A DNA stretch of 64,000 nt, from positions 180,234 through 244,233 of the forward strand of contig NZ_AWTC01000001.1 in assembly GCF_000497245.1 (NCBI RefSeq), in the 5' to 3' direction. How positions within the stretch are numbered: position 1 is the stretch's first letter; each line of letters starts with the position of its first letter. Of this stretch, positions 39,386 to 50,651 are shown one piece after another. Under the pieces are notes generated by a model. The model was not told the DNA's origin, did not search any database, and saw nothing but the letters and a program-made list of their open reading frames with translations. A program made the translations under genes and the position numbers. Source of the DNA: Sporolactobacillus laevolacticus DSM 442. GTDB lineage: Bacteria; Bacillota; Bacilli; Bacillales; Sporolactobacillaceae.

Positions 39386-41719
39386 TTATTCATCACTTGA
39401 TACGGGCTCTTTCTCCAAATACTTGAGCATCCATGCTTTAATTTCAGCAATTGGCGAGTAACAGAAACGAGCTTCCAGCTCACGCTGATCTTTTTCCCTC
39501 TGATAGGTCTCAGATGCCGTCAGGGGTGCTTTAACCGGTGACGGGATTTCTGTCAAAACGCCCTTCTCTATTTTAACAAAACCAAGTTCAAAAAACACCT
39601 GTGTCATCAATGAAATTGAGTGTTCAGACCAGCCTTTATAACCCGCAATCTGTCTTATCATCGCATTCAAGTCAAATGAATGTCTTTGGCGGATCAGCGC
39701 ATAATACCATACAAAATGTTCACGTGCAGGAAAAGCAGAAAAATAATGATCATTTGCGTGGTAAAAAACACAGTAAAACTGGTTCACATGGGCATTTTCT
39801 TCAATCAATCGCGCGAGCTGGCTTTCTTCATCAGGAAGATCAAGAAGAACTAGCGCATGGTCGTGTATGACCACCCCCGGCTCATAATTGGTGATTGCGC
39901 CGCCAAACTGAAAATGTTCAATGGTTTCCTGATGAAAAGCAAGAAGCGTCACCGAATTTTCAGCAACTTGATCTATTTTTTCACGAATTGCTTTTAATGA
40001 TCGCCAGTCATACACTTGAATATCTTCCACGCGCAGATCTCTGATCAGCAATTGCGGTTTTCTGAATCCATTCCATTCATTTATGGTAAGTTCGCCAACG
40101 GCCGCTACATGATCAATCGGCGAAATCAGATTTAGCCATTCTCCAAAGCCGAATCCGATTGCGTCCAGCTCCTTGTCCTGACCTTTAAACGTCAGTTTTA
40201 AATGGCTGCTGTCACGGCCAACAGCGCCGAACTTCGACAATGGCGCTTTTTCGATTTGAAAAATTGGACGCGGATTATCCGTGCCGAACGGCGCTAAACG
40301 AGACAATTCGTCAATCAGTTCAACCGAAATCTCATCAACGGATGACACACCGTCACAAACCATACGCGGTATAAGATCTTGAGCATTAAGCGATCGATCC
40401 GCGACAGCATTAAAAGCGTCTCTGAATGCATCAATATTTGAGCTTGCCAGCGTCAATCCGGCTGCCATTTTATGACCGCCAAACTGAATGAGATGATCTG
40501 AACTGTCCTGGAGTCCTTGATAAAGATCAAACCCATCAATGCTGCGTCCTGATCCCTTCGCCACTCCTGTCTCCTCATCCACGCTCAGAATAATCACCGG
40601 CCGATAATATTTGCCGACAATTTTCGAAGCCGCAATACCGATCACGCCTTGATGCCAATTTTTTCCGGTAAGAACAAGCGCTTTATCTCCTCGACGGACA
40701 TAACCGGCTGCTTGCTCATCAGCCTCTTTGGCGATTCGGTCCACGATCGACCTGCGTTCCTGATTAAGCGATTCGAGCTGTTCGGCAGCCATTGCTGATT
40801 CATCCGGATCGTCTGAGAGAAGCAAGTCTAGTGCAATCTGTGCATCATCCATACGACCTGCGGCGTTGAGCCTGGGAGCCATCTGAAAACCGATCACATC
40901 ACTGTCAACTGGACCGGTGCCTGATGCTTTCGCTTTTAGTGCGTTAATGCCGGCCAAGGATCCCTCATTGATTTTTATTAAACCTCTCGTGGCGATTAAG
41001 CGATTCTCATCGACCAACGGTACGAGGTCAGCAATGGTGCCAACTGCAGCTAAAGCCACCCAGTTTTCATCAAAGTTCTCTGGGGAGCATATTTTCTGAG
41101 CGAGTTTCAGTGCAACACCTGCTCCTGACAGACCTTTAAAAGGGTAGGAGCAATCCATTTGCTTGGGATTCAGAATAGCATACGCTTCTGGCAATAATTC
41201 TGGTGGTTCATGGTGGTCTGTAACAATGTAATCAATTCCAAGCAAACCTGCTCGTTCAGCAGGTTCGCGGGCAGCAATGCCGGAATCCACTGTTATGATT
41301 AACCGGACACCATCTTTTTTTGCCTGCTCAACGGCTTCTACGTTCGGTCCATAGCCATTCTTAAACCGATTCGGAATATAGCTGGACACTTGGGCACCGA
41401 TAGCCCGCAATGCGCGGACAAGAATTGCGGTGGATGTGACGCCGTCCGCATCATAGTCACCGAAGACACGAATAGGCTCATTATTGCTCACCGCTTCTCG
41501 AATTCTAGCAGACGCTTCGTTCATGCCCTTCATTTTCGTAGAATCATAGAATTCAGTCTCACTGCAATGCAAAAAGCGTTCGGCAGGCACAGCATCCTCA
41601 ATGCCGCGTGCAACAAGCAGCCGCGCAGTGATCACAGAAATATGCAGCGACTCTGAGAGCCGCTGCACCTTTTCTTCATCAACTTTTTTTACAATCCAAT
41701 GATTTTTCGATTCCAGCAT
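39386..41719 (-). CDS. recJ: single-stranded-DNA-specific exonuclease RecJ
   Basis: A 777-residue DHH-family 5'-3' exonuclease used in repair and recombination. DYDADGVTST and VTVDSG hold metal ligands, VTDHHEPPE is the DHH motif and the DHHA1 domain has GGHKMAAGLTL. A Bacillales-type C-terminal extension of about 200 residues follows. I start at ATG 41719, with GGAGG eleven bases upstream; an upstream TTG at 41740 lies in the ribosome site itself. Confidence 0.95.
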   Translation of the reverse strand: MLESKNHWIVKKVDEEKVQRLSESLHISVITARLLVARGIEDAVPAERFLHCSETEFYDSTKMKGMNEASARIREAVSNNEPIRVFGDYDADGVTSTAILVRALRAIGAQVSSYIPNRFKNGYGPNVEAVEQAKKDGVRLIITVDSGIAAREPAERAGLLGIDYIVTDHHEPPELLPEAYAILNPKQMDCSYPFKGLSGAGVALKLAQKICSPENFDENWVALAAVGTIADLVPLVDENRLIATRGLIKINEGSLAGINALKAKASGTGPVDSDVIGFQMAPRLNAAGRMDDAQIALDLLLSDDPDESAMAAEQLESLNQERRSIVDRIAKEADEQAAGYVRRGDKALVLTGKNWHQGVIGIAASKIVGKYYRPVIILSVDEETGVAKGSGRSIDGFDLYQGLQDSSDHLIQFGGHKMAAGLTLASSNIDAFRDAFNAVADRSLNAQDLIPRMVCDGVSSVDEISVELIDELSRLAPFGTDNPRPIFQIEKAPLSKFGAVGRDSSHLKLTFKGQDKELDAIGFGFGEWLNLISPIDHVAAVGELTINEWNGFRKPQLLIRDLRVEDIQVYDWRSLKAIREKIDQVAENSVTLLAFHQETIEHFQFGGAITNYEPGVVIHDHALVLLDLPDEESQLARLIEENAHVNQFYCVFYHANDHYFSAFPAREHFVWYYALIRQRHSFDLNAMIRQIAGYKGWSEHSISLMTQVFFELGFVKIEKGVLTEIPSPVKAPLTASETYQREKDQRELEARFCYSPIAEIKAWMLKYLEKEPVSSDE

Positions 41720-41767
41720 CCGCCTTTGCGCCTCCTTCAACGACCGGATTCTCGCTTAGGCCGGATT

Positions 41768-42115
41768 TTATTTTCTCGACCGCCGTTCAGCGGTCCGTGT
41801 TTCACGGATCTCCGCACCTTCATCGATACCTTCCACCTTTAACTTGTCCGAATCTTCCGGATGAAGTTCAATCATTCTGCGGAGTTCACGTTCCAGTTGC
41901 TTGATCCTGCGCCGCTGCCTATAAATAGCGGAATATGTGAACGAGCCGATCAGTAGAGCGCCGATCAGAACAGATCCGATAATTACAAGAATAAGCGGCA
42001 GCCTGACAACGCCAAACAGAAAGCTGAAGCCTACAGTTTCCACATTAGCAATTGAAAAGAGAACAATGATTAATGTGAAAATAAGTACGAGAAGTATTCT
42101 CCACTGTTTTTTCAT
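41768..42115 (-). CDS. LapA domain (DUF1049) membrane protein, YrvD-like
   Basis: A 115-residue protein with two transmembrane segments (about residues 6-27 and 38-62) separated by the NVETVGFSFLFGVVRLPL motif typical of the LapA/DUF1049 family. A basic coiled-coil-like tail (RRRIKQLERELRRM) and an acidic C-terminus follow. GGGGG lies 7 bases upstream. It stands between secF and recJ, as yrvD does in B. subtilis. Molecular role is unknown in Gram-positives. Confidence 0.87.
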   Translation of the reverse strand: MKKQWRILLVLIFTLIIVLFSIANVETVGFSFLFGVVRLPLILVIIGSVLIGALLIGSFTYSAIYRQRRRIKQLERELRRMIELHPEDSDKLKVEGIDEGAEIRETRTAERRSRK

Positions 42116-42151
42116 TTGACGGCCCCCATCTTTAAATATTCTTAAAAAGTC

Positions 42152-42295
42152 TGTTCAAAAAGGAGGACAAAAAGGGCCGAGAAGGTCAAGGAAACGCCGT
42201 TTCGAGCACCAGAGCGTATGCAAACAATACGTGAGGAGCGGAGAAACAAGTTGACGTAGAGATTCGACAGCAATTTTTCCCGGACTTTTTGAACA
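42152..42295 (-). repeat. dispersed 144-bp TIR repeat (copy 3)
   Basis: Same length and ends as copy 2, TGTTCAAAAAG...CTTTTTGAACA on the plus strand, with only scattered substitutions. It begins 5 bases downstream of the secF stop codon, in the same orientation relative to the gene as copies 1 and 2. No obvious target-site duplication flanks it. Confidence 0.9.
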
Positions 42296-42300
42296 CCCTC

Positions 42301-43257
42301 TTATGCCTCAGTCTGAACGGTTCTCTTTTTCTTACGCTTATCAAGATAACGAACCTTCAATACAGCCCATAGAGGACAAGCAATGCAGATCGATGAATAG
42401 ACACCACAAATCAAACCGACAAATAGGGCAATGGTAAAGGTACGAATCGATTCACTGCCGAAGATGAGCAGGAGAATAACCGGTAACAGTACCGTTAACA
42501 CAGTGTTAATCGAACGAGTCAGAGTCTCGCGAATACTCAAGTTGACGATTTCACTAAATTCCTCGATGGTAGACAACCTTTTCCTACTTAACTTAATGTT
42601 TTCACGTACTCGGTCAAACGTTACGATCGTGTCATTAATGGAATAACCGACAATTGTCAAAACAGCAGAAATGAATAAAATGTCGACCTCAATATGGAAC
42701 AAGCTGAAGACCGTCACAATGAAAAAGGCATCATGAATCAAAGCAAGTACTGCAGTGAGCCCCTGAAGGAATTCAAATCGTATCCAGACATAAATGATGA
42801 TAAAAATTGATGCAAGAATCAACGCGAACAAACCGTTCTTCGCCAGATCACGTCCGACTTGCGGTGATACCGTGCTAACGTTTGGTTCGATTCCAAACTG
42901 ATCTTTGATCTTGCTCTTAACTGCTGCGATTTGGTGCTGATTCAATTCTTCGTTAATACGCACAGTAGCGATATTCTTATGCGTTCCTGATACGACCGGG
43001 CGTTCAGGACTATAATTCATTGCTCGAAATGCCTGATCAACCTTTGTAATGGAAATCGGTTGTTTGCTCTGTACATCCACACGTGTCCCACTTGAGAAAT
43101 CAATACCCAAGTTCAGCTTAAAGACAAAAAGTGAGATGATGCCAAGCAGAATCAGAACAGATGAAATGACAAAGAACACATTTCTGTATTTCATAAAATC
43201 GAAGTGGTCATAAAATTTATTGTAATGTTTATAATTCATTTTTTCATTCATTTCCAC
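42301..43257 (-). CDS. secF: protein translocase subunit SecF
   Basis: A 318-residue RND-type membrane protein with six hydrophobic segments that assists protein export with SecD. LGIDFSSGTRVDVQ follows the first helix, and YSINDTIVTFDRVREN and the downstream NTVLTVLLPVILLL are conserved. I keep the GTG start, six bases after GGAGGG; it overlaps secD by 14 bases, so the subunits are translationally coupled. B. subtilis has a fused secDF. Confidence 0.95.
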   Translation of the reverse strand: MEMNEKMNYKHYNKFYDHFDFMKYRNVFFVISSVLILLGIISLFVFKLNLGIDFSSGTRVDVQSKQPISITKVDQAFRAMNYSPERPVVSGTHKNIATVRINEELNQHQIAAVKSKIKDQFGIEPNVSTVSPQVGRDLAKNGLFALILASIFIIIYVWIRFEFLQGLTAVLALIHDAFFIVTVFSLFHIEVDILFISAVLTIVGYSINDTIVTFDRVRENIKLSRKRLSTIEEFSEIVNLSIRETLTRSINTVLTVLLPVILLLIFGSESIRTFTIALFVGLICGVYSSICIACPLWAVLKVRYLDKRKKKRTVQTEA

Positions 43258-44542
43258 GGATATCCCTCCTCTTCACGCCAAGCAGCCATGGATGATTGTT
43301 AAGAGCACGGCTGTGGACCAGAAGTCCGAGAAGCAAACGTGCGCCATAAATGGAGGTCAAGAACGTGACCACGTTGCTGATCAGTAGCATTACGGCGAAC
43401 CCTTTCACTGCGCTCACTCCAAGCACAAAGAGCACAGCAGCTGCAATAATTGTGGTCAAGTTGGCGTCGACAACGGTCGGCAAGGCGCGATGATTTCCTG
43501 CCTTGAATGCCGAAAGCACCGACTTACCGCTTCGCAATTCATCTTTAATACGTTCAAGCGTGATAATGTTAGCATCAACTGCCATCCCAATACCAAGGAT
43601 CATCGCAGCAATACCCGGCAGGGTAAGAACTGCCTGCAACCCGACAAACACGCCCATTACAATAGCCATGTAAAGTACGAGTGTAAGGTCGGCAATGAGG
43701 CCACCCAAGCGATAGAAGAAAAGCATGAACAGCATAATGGCTGCTACCGCAAGCGCTCCGGCATAAATGGTTTCTTTCATGGAGTCTTGTCCAAATTGAG
43801 CCCCGACAGACGTCGAGTAAATTTCATTCATTCGAACCGGTAATGAACCTGAGTTCAGCAGATCCTTCAACGTGGTTGCTTCCTGCATCGTGAAATTTCC
43901 AGAGATCTGAACATCCGAAGTGTTTAATTGCTGTTCCACGCCCGGGTTGGAAATATATTTATGATTCTTTTTCCCGACTTCTTTTTGGTATGAGTCACCC
44001 TTCTTGTAATCCATCCAAATCACAAGTTGATTGTTGGGATAGTAACTCGCAATTTTCTTTGTCACGCTAGCAAATTTGGCCGGATCCTTCAGCTGCAAGG
44101 TAACCATTGGCTTATTCATTTGGTCGAATGCCACTTTCGCCTTCCCTGGCTTCAGATCTGATCCGTCCAACATCAACCTGTCTTTATAATCACGAAATTC
44201 AAGCTTCGCTGTTGTCGACAGCAGTTGACGGGCACGTTTTTCATTTTTGACCCCTGGTAACTGAACGCGAATCCGGTGTCCGTTCTCAATCGAAATATTT
44301 GGTTCGCTTACGCCTAATACGTTAATACGCTTGTTAATCGCAGCAACGGCGTTGCTCATCGTGTCACTATCGATTTTTTGGCCTGCTTTCAGCGGTTTGA
44401 CCTGATAAAGAACTTCAAAACCACCTTTCAAGTCAAGTCCCAATTTCACATTATGTATGATGGGATTTACTGCAAAACCAATGATGATTCCCAGCACAAT
44501 TAAAAGTGCAAAAAAGGAAAATATCGGTCCTTTTTTTACCAT
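43244..44542 (-). CDS. secD: protein translocase subunit SecD
   Basis: A 432-residue partner of SecF. LGLDLKGGFEVLYQV near the first helix and the six-helix domain with GMAVDANIITLERIKDELR are characteristic. The periplasmic-side P1 region is short, as usual in Gram-positives. SecD and SecF use the proton gradient to complete translocation. It is the first gene of the unit secD-secF, downstream of yrzD/comN. Confidence 0.95.
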   Translation of the reverse strand: MVKKGPIFSFFALLIVLGIIIGFAVNPIIHNVKLGLDLKGGFEVLYQVKPLKAGQKIDSDTMSNAVAAINKRINVLGVSEPNISIENGHRIRVQLPGVKNEKRARQLLSTTAKLEFRDYKDRLMLDGSDLKPGKAKVAFDQMNKPMVTLQLKDPAKFASVTKKIASYYPNNQLVIWMDYKKGDSYQKEVGKKNHKYISNPGVEQQLNTSDVQISGNFTMQEATTLKDLLNSGSLPVRMNEIYSTSVGAQFGQDSMKETIYAGALAVAAIMLFMLFFYRLGGLIADLTLVLYMAIVMGVFVGLQAVLTLPGIAAMILGIGMAVDANIITLERIKDELRSGKSVLSAFKAGNHRALPTVVDANLTTIIAAAVLFVLGVSAVKGFAVMLLISNVVTFLTSIYGARLLLGLLVHSRALNNHPWLLGVKRRDIRGNE

Positions 44543-44614
44543 TGTCTAAGCTTGCTCCCTTCTCTTAATCCGGCTCTCGTCTGCAACGAAAGCATCTCCC
44601 GGTGCGAAATGCAT

Positions 44615-44902
44615 TTATCTGAAGATCGACTGGTCAATAGTGTTCGAGCTGTCTTTGAACAGATCCACGCGCAATTTATTCATGTAATCGTTCACTGTCA
44701 GCGCCATGACAGCAGCAACCACTTCATGTATTCGTTCGGGCTTTTCTTCTTTCTTTTTTTCTAGAGACTCTTTCACGAATTGCCAGAATTCGTCCATTTT
44801 CAAGTGATTAAGACCAAGCAGTTGAAATTCATTCAATTTGCTTTGCAGAAACGGCTCTATGATCGTCCGCCACTTTTCCATATCATTTCTTTCATCCGGC
44901 AT
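44615..44902 (-). CDS. comN: post-transcriptional regulator ComN-like (YrzD)
   Basis: A 95-residue cytoplasmic protein starting MPDERNDMEKWRTIIEPFL and containing FQLLGLNHLKMDEFWQFV and YMNKLRVDLF, the pattern of the ComN/YrzD family. In B. subtilis ComN affects comE mRNA through binding DivIVA and localises near septa. The start at 44902 has GGAGG 7 bases upstream; a longer frame to 45133 is spurious and overlaps spoVB. It lies between secD and spoVB, as in B. subtilis. Confidence 0.85.
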   Translation of the reverse strand: MPDERNDMEKWRTIIEPFLQSKLNEFQLLGLNHLKMDEFWQFVKESLEKKKEEKPERIHEVVAAVMALTVNDYMNKLRVDLFKDSSNTIDQSIFR

Positions 44903-45121
44903 TTCGATTCCTCCCATAATGCCTATAATAGCATATTTGTGAAAGAATACGAAACACAAATTCAATAGACTATTGGGCTTTGAAGAAAATAGAGACAGCT
45001 TGTCATGCTTGGCCCTGTTCGATGCATATACTCCATTAAGCCCGCGGCAAGACACCTGCACAATCGCGGTAAACCGTACATGATTGATTTCATATTTATT
45101 CAGTAAAAAGGCGGACAAACG

Positions 45122-46675
45122 ATGACACGACAATCTTTTTTAAAAGGTTCTTTTATATTAATGGCTGCGGGATTAATCACACGAATTCTCGGCATGATTA
45201 ACGGCATGGTACTTGCGCGCGTCATCGGTGATGAAGGCGTCGGCTTGTTTATGATGGCGTTCCCTGCCATGCTTCTTGTTGTGACTCTGACTGAACTCGG
45301 ATTGCCGGTGGCGATCTCCAAGCTGGTTGCTGAAGCTCAGACCTTCGGCAACTACCGAAAGATTAAGCTAGTGCTTGCATGGTCGCTGACCATTGTAGGA
45401 TTTATCAGTATCATTCTAACTACAGCCATGCTTCTTATCATTCCTATTTCAGCTAAATATCTGTTTGCTGATACGCGAGTCGTCTATCCTCTTCTTGCCA
45501 TTACACCAGTTATTCCGATTGTCGCTGTGAGTTCCGTGTTACGCGGCTATTTTCAAGGTGTTCGTAACATGAAGCCTTACGCGTATTCGGGGATTGTTGA
45601 GCAGATCGTGCGCATTTCGCTCGTTGCCACATTGGCAAATCTCTTAATGCCTTATGGTGTCGCGTTTGCTGCAGCCGGAGCAATGATTGCCGGATCAGCA
45701 GGAGAATGTGCCTCTCTGCTTTACATGCTTCACGTGTTCAGACGTGGAGAGGGCATCAAACTAAAAGGCACAAAGAAAAATTCACTAAAAGGGACGCGTG
45801 AAACACTTAGGGATCTGCTCCGGATTGGTCTTCCTACTATGGGTAGCCGGCTGATTGCATCGCTCAGCAATTTTTTCGAACCGATGATTGTTTCTCATGC
45901 TCTGGTTATTGCGGGCTATTCCATCACGGCATCCACACAACTTTATGGCCAGCTTACCGGTTACGCGATGACGCTGCTCTTGCTCCCGAGTTTCATTACC
46001 CATGCACTCCATGTATCGCTTGTACCGGCGGTCAGCGAAGCTTATGCTCGTAAATCTTTTAACCTAATCCATTACCGATTAAACCAGGCACTGCGTATCG
46101 CCATGCTCACCGGAGGCCTATCCGTTGTCGTAACCTATTTTTTTGCAAAGCCTTTAATGGCTATTATTTATGAGTCACCTGAATCCGCCCAGTTTCTCTA
46201 TCTCATGACTCCGTTTTTCATGATTTTTTATTTTCAAGCACCAATGCATGCCGTTCTCCAGGCGCTTGATCTAGCCAAAGCAGCAATGTACAACACACTG
46301 ATCGGGGCGATTGTCAAAACGATCATGCTTTTTCTGCTCACTTGCCGTCCTGAATTCGGGATCAAAGGAACTGCACTTGCCATCTGCATGAACGTCATTC
46401 TTGTCACAGTGCTGCATGCTGCCGTCATGTTCAAAGCCATTGGCTTTTCGCTGATTATTCGAGACTATATCCGAACCGGGATCCTGATCGCTTTTTCCGG
46501 CTTAGTTGCACATATTCTTATTCAAAGGAGCTTCATGGCATTCTCACTTCTTCCGAGAACACTTATTCTGATCACTTTGATAACCACTTTCTACCTGGTG
46601 CTCGCTTCCTTCCTCGGACTGTTGCAGAAAGAACAGCTGAGTCAGCTTCCGCTGATCGGAAAATGGCTAAACTAA
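45122..46675 (+). CDS. spoVB: stage V sporulation protein B (MOP flippase)
   Basis: A 517-residue polytopic membrane protein of the polysaccharide/MOP exporter family with about 14 hydrophobic segments. SpoVB is needed for spore cortex synthesis, presumably by moving lipid-linked precursor. LITRILGMINGMVLARVIGDEGVG at the N-terminus and VSSVLRGYFQGVRNMKPYA are conserved. AAGGCGG precedes the ATG. It is divergent from yrzD and overlaps the DUF421 gene tail to tail by 4 bases. Confidence 0.93.
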   Translation: MTRQSFLKGSFILMAAGLITRILGMINGMVLARVIGDEGVGLFMMAFPAMLLVVTLTELGLPVAISKLVAEAQTFGNYRKIKLVLAWSLTIVGFISIILTTAMLLIIPISAKYLFADTRVVYPLLAITPVIPIVAVSSVLRGYFQGVRNMKPYAYSGIVEQIVRISLVATLANLLMPYGVAFAAAGAMIAGSAGECASLLYMLHVFRRGEGIKLKGTKKNSLKGTRETLRDLLRIGLPTMGSRLIASLSNFFEPMIVSHALVIAGYSITASTQLYGQLTGYAMTLLLLPSFITHALHVSLVPAVSEAYARKSFNLIHYRLNQALRIAMLTGGLSVVVTYFFAKPLMAIIYESPESAQFLYLMTPFFMIFYFQAPMHAVLQALDLAKAAMYNTLIGAIVKTIMLFLLTCRPEFGIKGTALAICMNVILVTVLHAAVMFKAIGFSLIIRDYIRTGILIAFSGLVAHILIQRSFMAFSLLPRTLILITLITTFYLVLASFLGLLQKEQLSQLPLIGKWLN

Positions 46676-47208
46676 TTTTTGCCAATGTACTTATTTAAAT
46701 CCATATAGAAATTTCCCAGCGAATCCATGGTCAGATAGTTCACCTGGCGAATATTTCGATAACCAAATTTTCGTAATTCCTGCCTGAGCCACAATTGCGT
46801 TTTGCCGATCTGCTTCAGATTGTCTCCGCGAACTTTTCCGTTTTCAATGAGTGATAAGCCCATTCGAGGGGGAGCGTTGTTTGGTCGATACTGGACAGCA
46901 GTTATTTCCGATTTTTTCTCAGTATCGTTGTGATACTGTATCAAATGGTCGCGAGTCGACCAGTTAGCGGTAAATCGGTAAAGCAAAAATCTTGATCTAA
47001 AGGCAAAAATGAGTATCAGTAGCGGTACTAGGAGCGGCATTAACGGTTTGTCGGGCTGAACAACCGCGACTACTGATAATTCTGCAGCAGCGATTATAAG
47101 CAAAAATTCAGCACACGATTGATTCACAATTTTTTCGGACATTGTCTTTCTGAAACCAAAAAGTAAAAGTAACGCCAAAAAGATTACTCTCGTCGCCGAT
47201 GTCTCCAT
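46672..47208 (-). CDS. DUF421 family membrane protein (YrbG-like)
   Basis: A 178-residue protein with three N-terminal hydrophobic segments (roughly residues 5-20, 33-50 and 56-75) and a soluble C-terminal DUF421 domain with SLIENGKVRGDNLKQIG. The family includes YetF-type proteins of spore membranes; function is not known. It is somewhat shorter than B. subtilis YrbG. It converges on spoVB, and GGAG lies upstream of its ATG. Confidence 0.8.
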   Translation of the reverse strand: METSATRVIFLALLLLFGFRKTMSEKIVNQSCAEFLLIIAAAELSVVAVVQPDKPLMPLLVPLLILIFAFRSRFLLYRFTANWSTRDHLIQYHNDTEKKSEITAVQYRPNNAPPRMGLSLIENGKVRGDNLKQIGKTQLWLRQELRKFGYRNIRQVNYLTMDSLGNFYMDLNKYIGKN

Positions 47209-47428
47209 ACCACTCCTCCTCTCAAAATCTTTGTCATACGTTTATTATGAACAAAGCCGCGGATTTCATGAATGGGACATGTGTCATGAAACCGGACTCG
47301 TCCGAATAAGATGAAGTATAAAACGATTTGGGCAACGCATGAATTTACGCACGAGCCTTGATTGTCTAGACCAACAAACTGGAAAACATTTGTGTGAAAG
47401 CCAATTCAATAGTAATGGAGGTGATAAA

Positions 47429-47806
47429 ATGTCCCGACATTGGCTGAGCGCCGTTACTTATGGAATGATCGCAGCAATCATCATTGTGCTTGCATCCGCC
47501 TTTTTGCTCGCTTCACTTCTGCGGTTCACATCATACGCAGAAACGAATGGATCAATTCTCCCTATCATCATATCCATCGTCGCTTTATTTATCGGAGGCG
47601 TGATTTCCGGATCTAAAATGAAGGAAAAAGGACTGCTGATTGGTGCGATCACCGGACTTGCTTATTGCCTGTTCAGTCTATTCTTCCAATACCTCGGACT
47701 TGATCAGCACCCAAGTCTGAACCAGTATCTTTTCTTTGTGGCCAACATCGCTGCTGCGTCTCTTGGTGGCGCGATTGGTGTTAACCTCTTCGCACTTAAG
47801 CATTGA
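47429..47806 (+). CDS. TIGR04086 family membrane protein (YrzE-like)
   Basis: A 125-residue protein with four predicted transmembrane segments and a GGVISGSKMKEKGLLIGAITG motif typical of the TIGR04086/YrzE family. I start at ATG 47429, preceded by GGAGGTGATAAA; the frame could extend to 47339 without homology. Function is unknown. It is convergent with yajC, with a shared terminator between them. Confidence 0.82.
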   Translation: MSRHWLSAVTYGMIAAIIIVLASAFLLASLLRFTSYAETNGSILPIIISIVALFIGGVISGSKMKEKGLLIGAITGLAYCLFSLFFQYLGLDQHPSLNQYLFFVANIAAASLGGAIGVNLFALKH

Positions 47807-47887
47807 AAAGGGTGCCACTGTGTGCTAAGGCGCGATGGATGCAAATGCAATCGGCTAACTACGGTGGTAATCTGCATTTCCACAAAA

Positions 47888-47912
47888 AAAAACGGCCAAA
47901 TTGGCCGTTTTC
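47888..47912. terminator. bidirectional terminator between yrzE-like gene and yajC
   Basis: A perfect stem AAAACGGCCA/TGGCCGTTTT with A- and T-runs on both sides serves both converging units. Confidence 0.88.
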
Positions 47913-47922
47913 CTTTTTGTCT

Positions 47923-48222
47923 TTAGTTTTCGCTTTTTTCCGCTACTTCTGTAGTTTCAGGAGTACCGGACTTCTTCAGGACACCGCGAATCGCATTACG
48001 TTCGAATGTCAGCTTAGTACCGCCGCAGCGAAGTACCGCGGCCTGATCATCGATCGAATCAATCGTACCCTGAAGGCCGCCGACCGTAACCACCTTGTCA
48101 CCCTTTGAAAGCGATGACTGCATTTCCCGAGTTTCCTTCGTCCTTTTTTGTTGCGGGCGAATGAGCAAGAAATAAAAAATCGCCACGAAAACAATTAACG
48201 GTAAAAATGTTGTCAGATTCAA
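47923..48222 (-). CDS. yajC: preprotein translocase accessory protein YajC
   Basis: A 99-residue protein with one N-terminal transmembrane helix and the RPQQKRTKE motif, followed by a small soluble domain (SLSKGDKVVTVGGLQGTI). It associates with SecDF in other bacteria. The start is TTG with AAGGGAAG upstream. It follows tgt by 21 bases, as in most bacteria. Confidence 0.94.
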   Translation of the reverse strand: MNLTTFLPLIVFVAIFYFLLIRPQQKRTKETREMQSSLSKGDKVVTVGGLQGTIDSIDDQAAVLRCGGTKLTFERNAIRGVLKKSGTPETTEVAEKSEN

Positions 48223-48243
48223 TGAAAGTCTTCCCTTCTATTC

Positions 48244-50432
<2,189 letters not shown>

Positions 50433-50450
50433 TTCAGCACTCTCTTCCGT

Positions 50451-50651
50451 TCATCGAAAATGATTTATGACATACATAATAAGTGATAAAACAAGACTAA
50501 TGATGATACAAGTTACTATTGGAAAAATAAACGTGACATTTCCTTTTTTCACAAAAATATCCCCAGGCAACCGTCCGATTAATGGCCAGCAAAGGCCAAT
50601 CAGAAAAATGACCACACCTGCGATCATTAACCCTTTGCCAAAATCACCCAT
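50451..50651 (-). CDS. DUF2905 small membrane protein
   Basis: A 66-residue protein with two hydrophobic segments (about residues 6-24 and 41-62) flanking GRLPGDIFVKKGNVTF, the DUF2905 signature. Its ATG overlaps the ruvB stop codon by one base. Function is unknown; it travels with ruvB and queA in many Firmicutes. Confidence 0.88.
   Translation of the reverse strand: MGDFGKGLMIAGVVIFLIGLCWPLIGRLPGDIFVKKGNVTFIFPIVTCIIISLVLSLIMYVINHFR

Noticed and set aside
44903-45133. N-terminal extension of the comN-like frame
   Set aside because: Overlaps the spoVB start on the opposite strand and has no homology; the internal ATG at 44902 has an ideal ribosome site.
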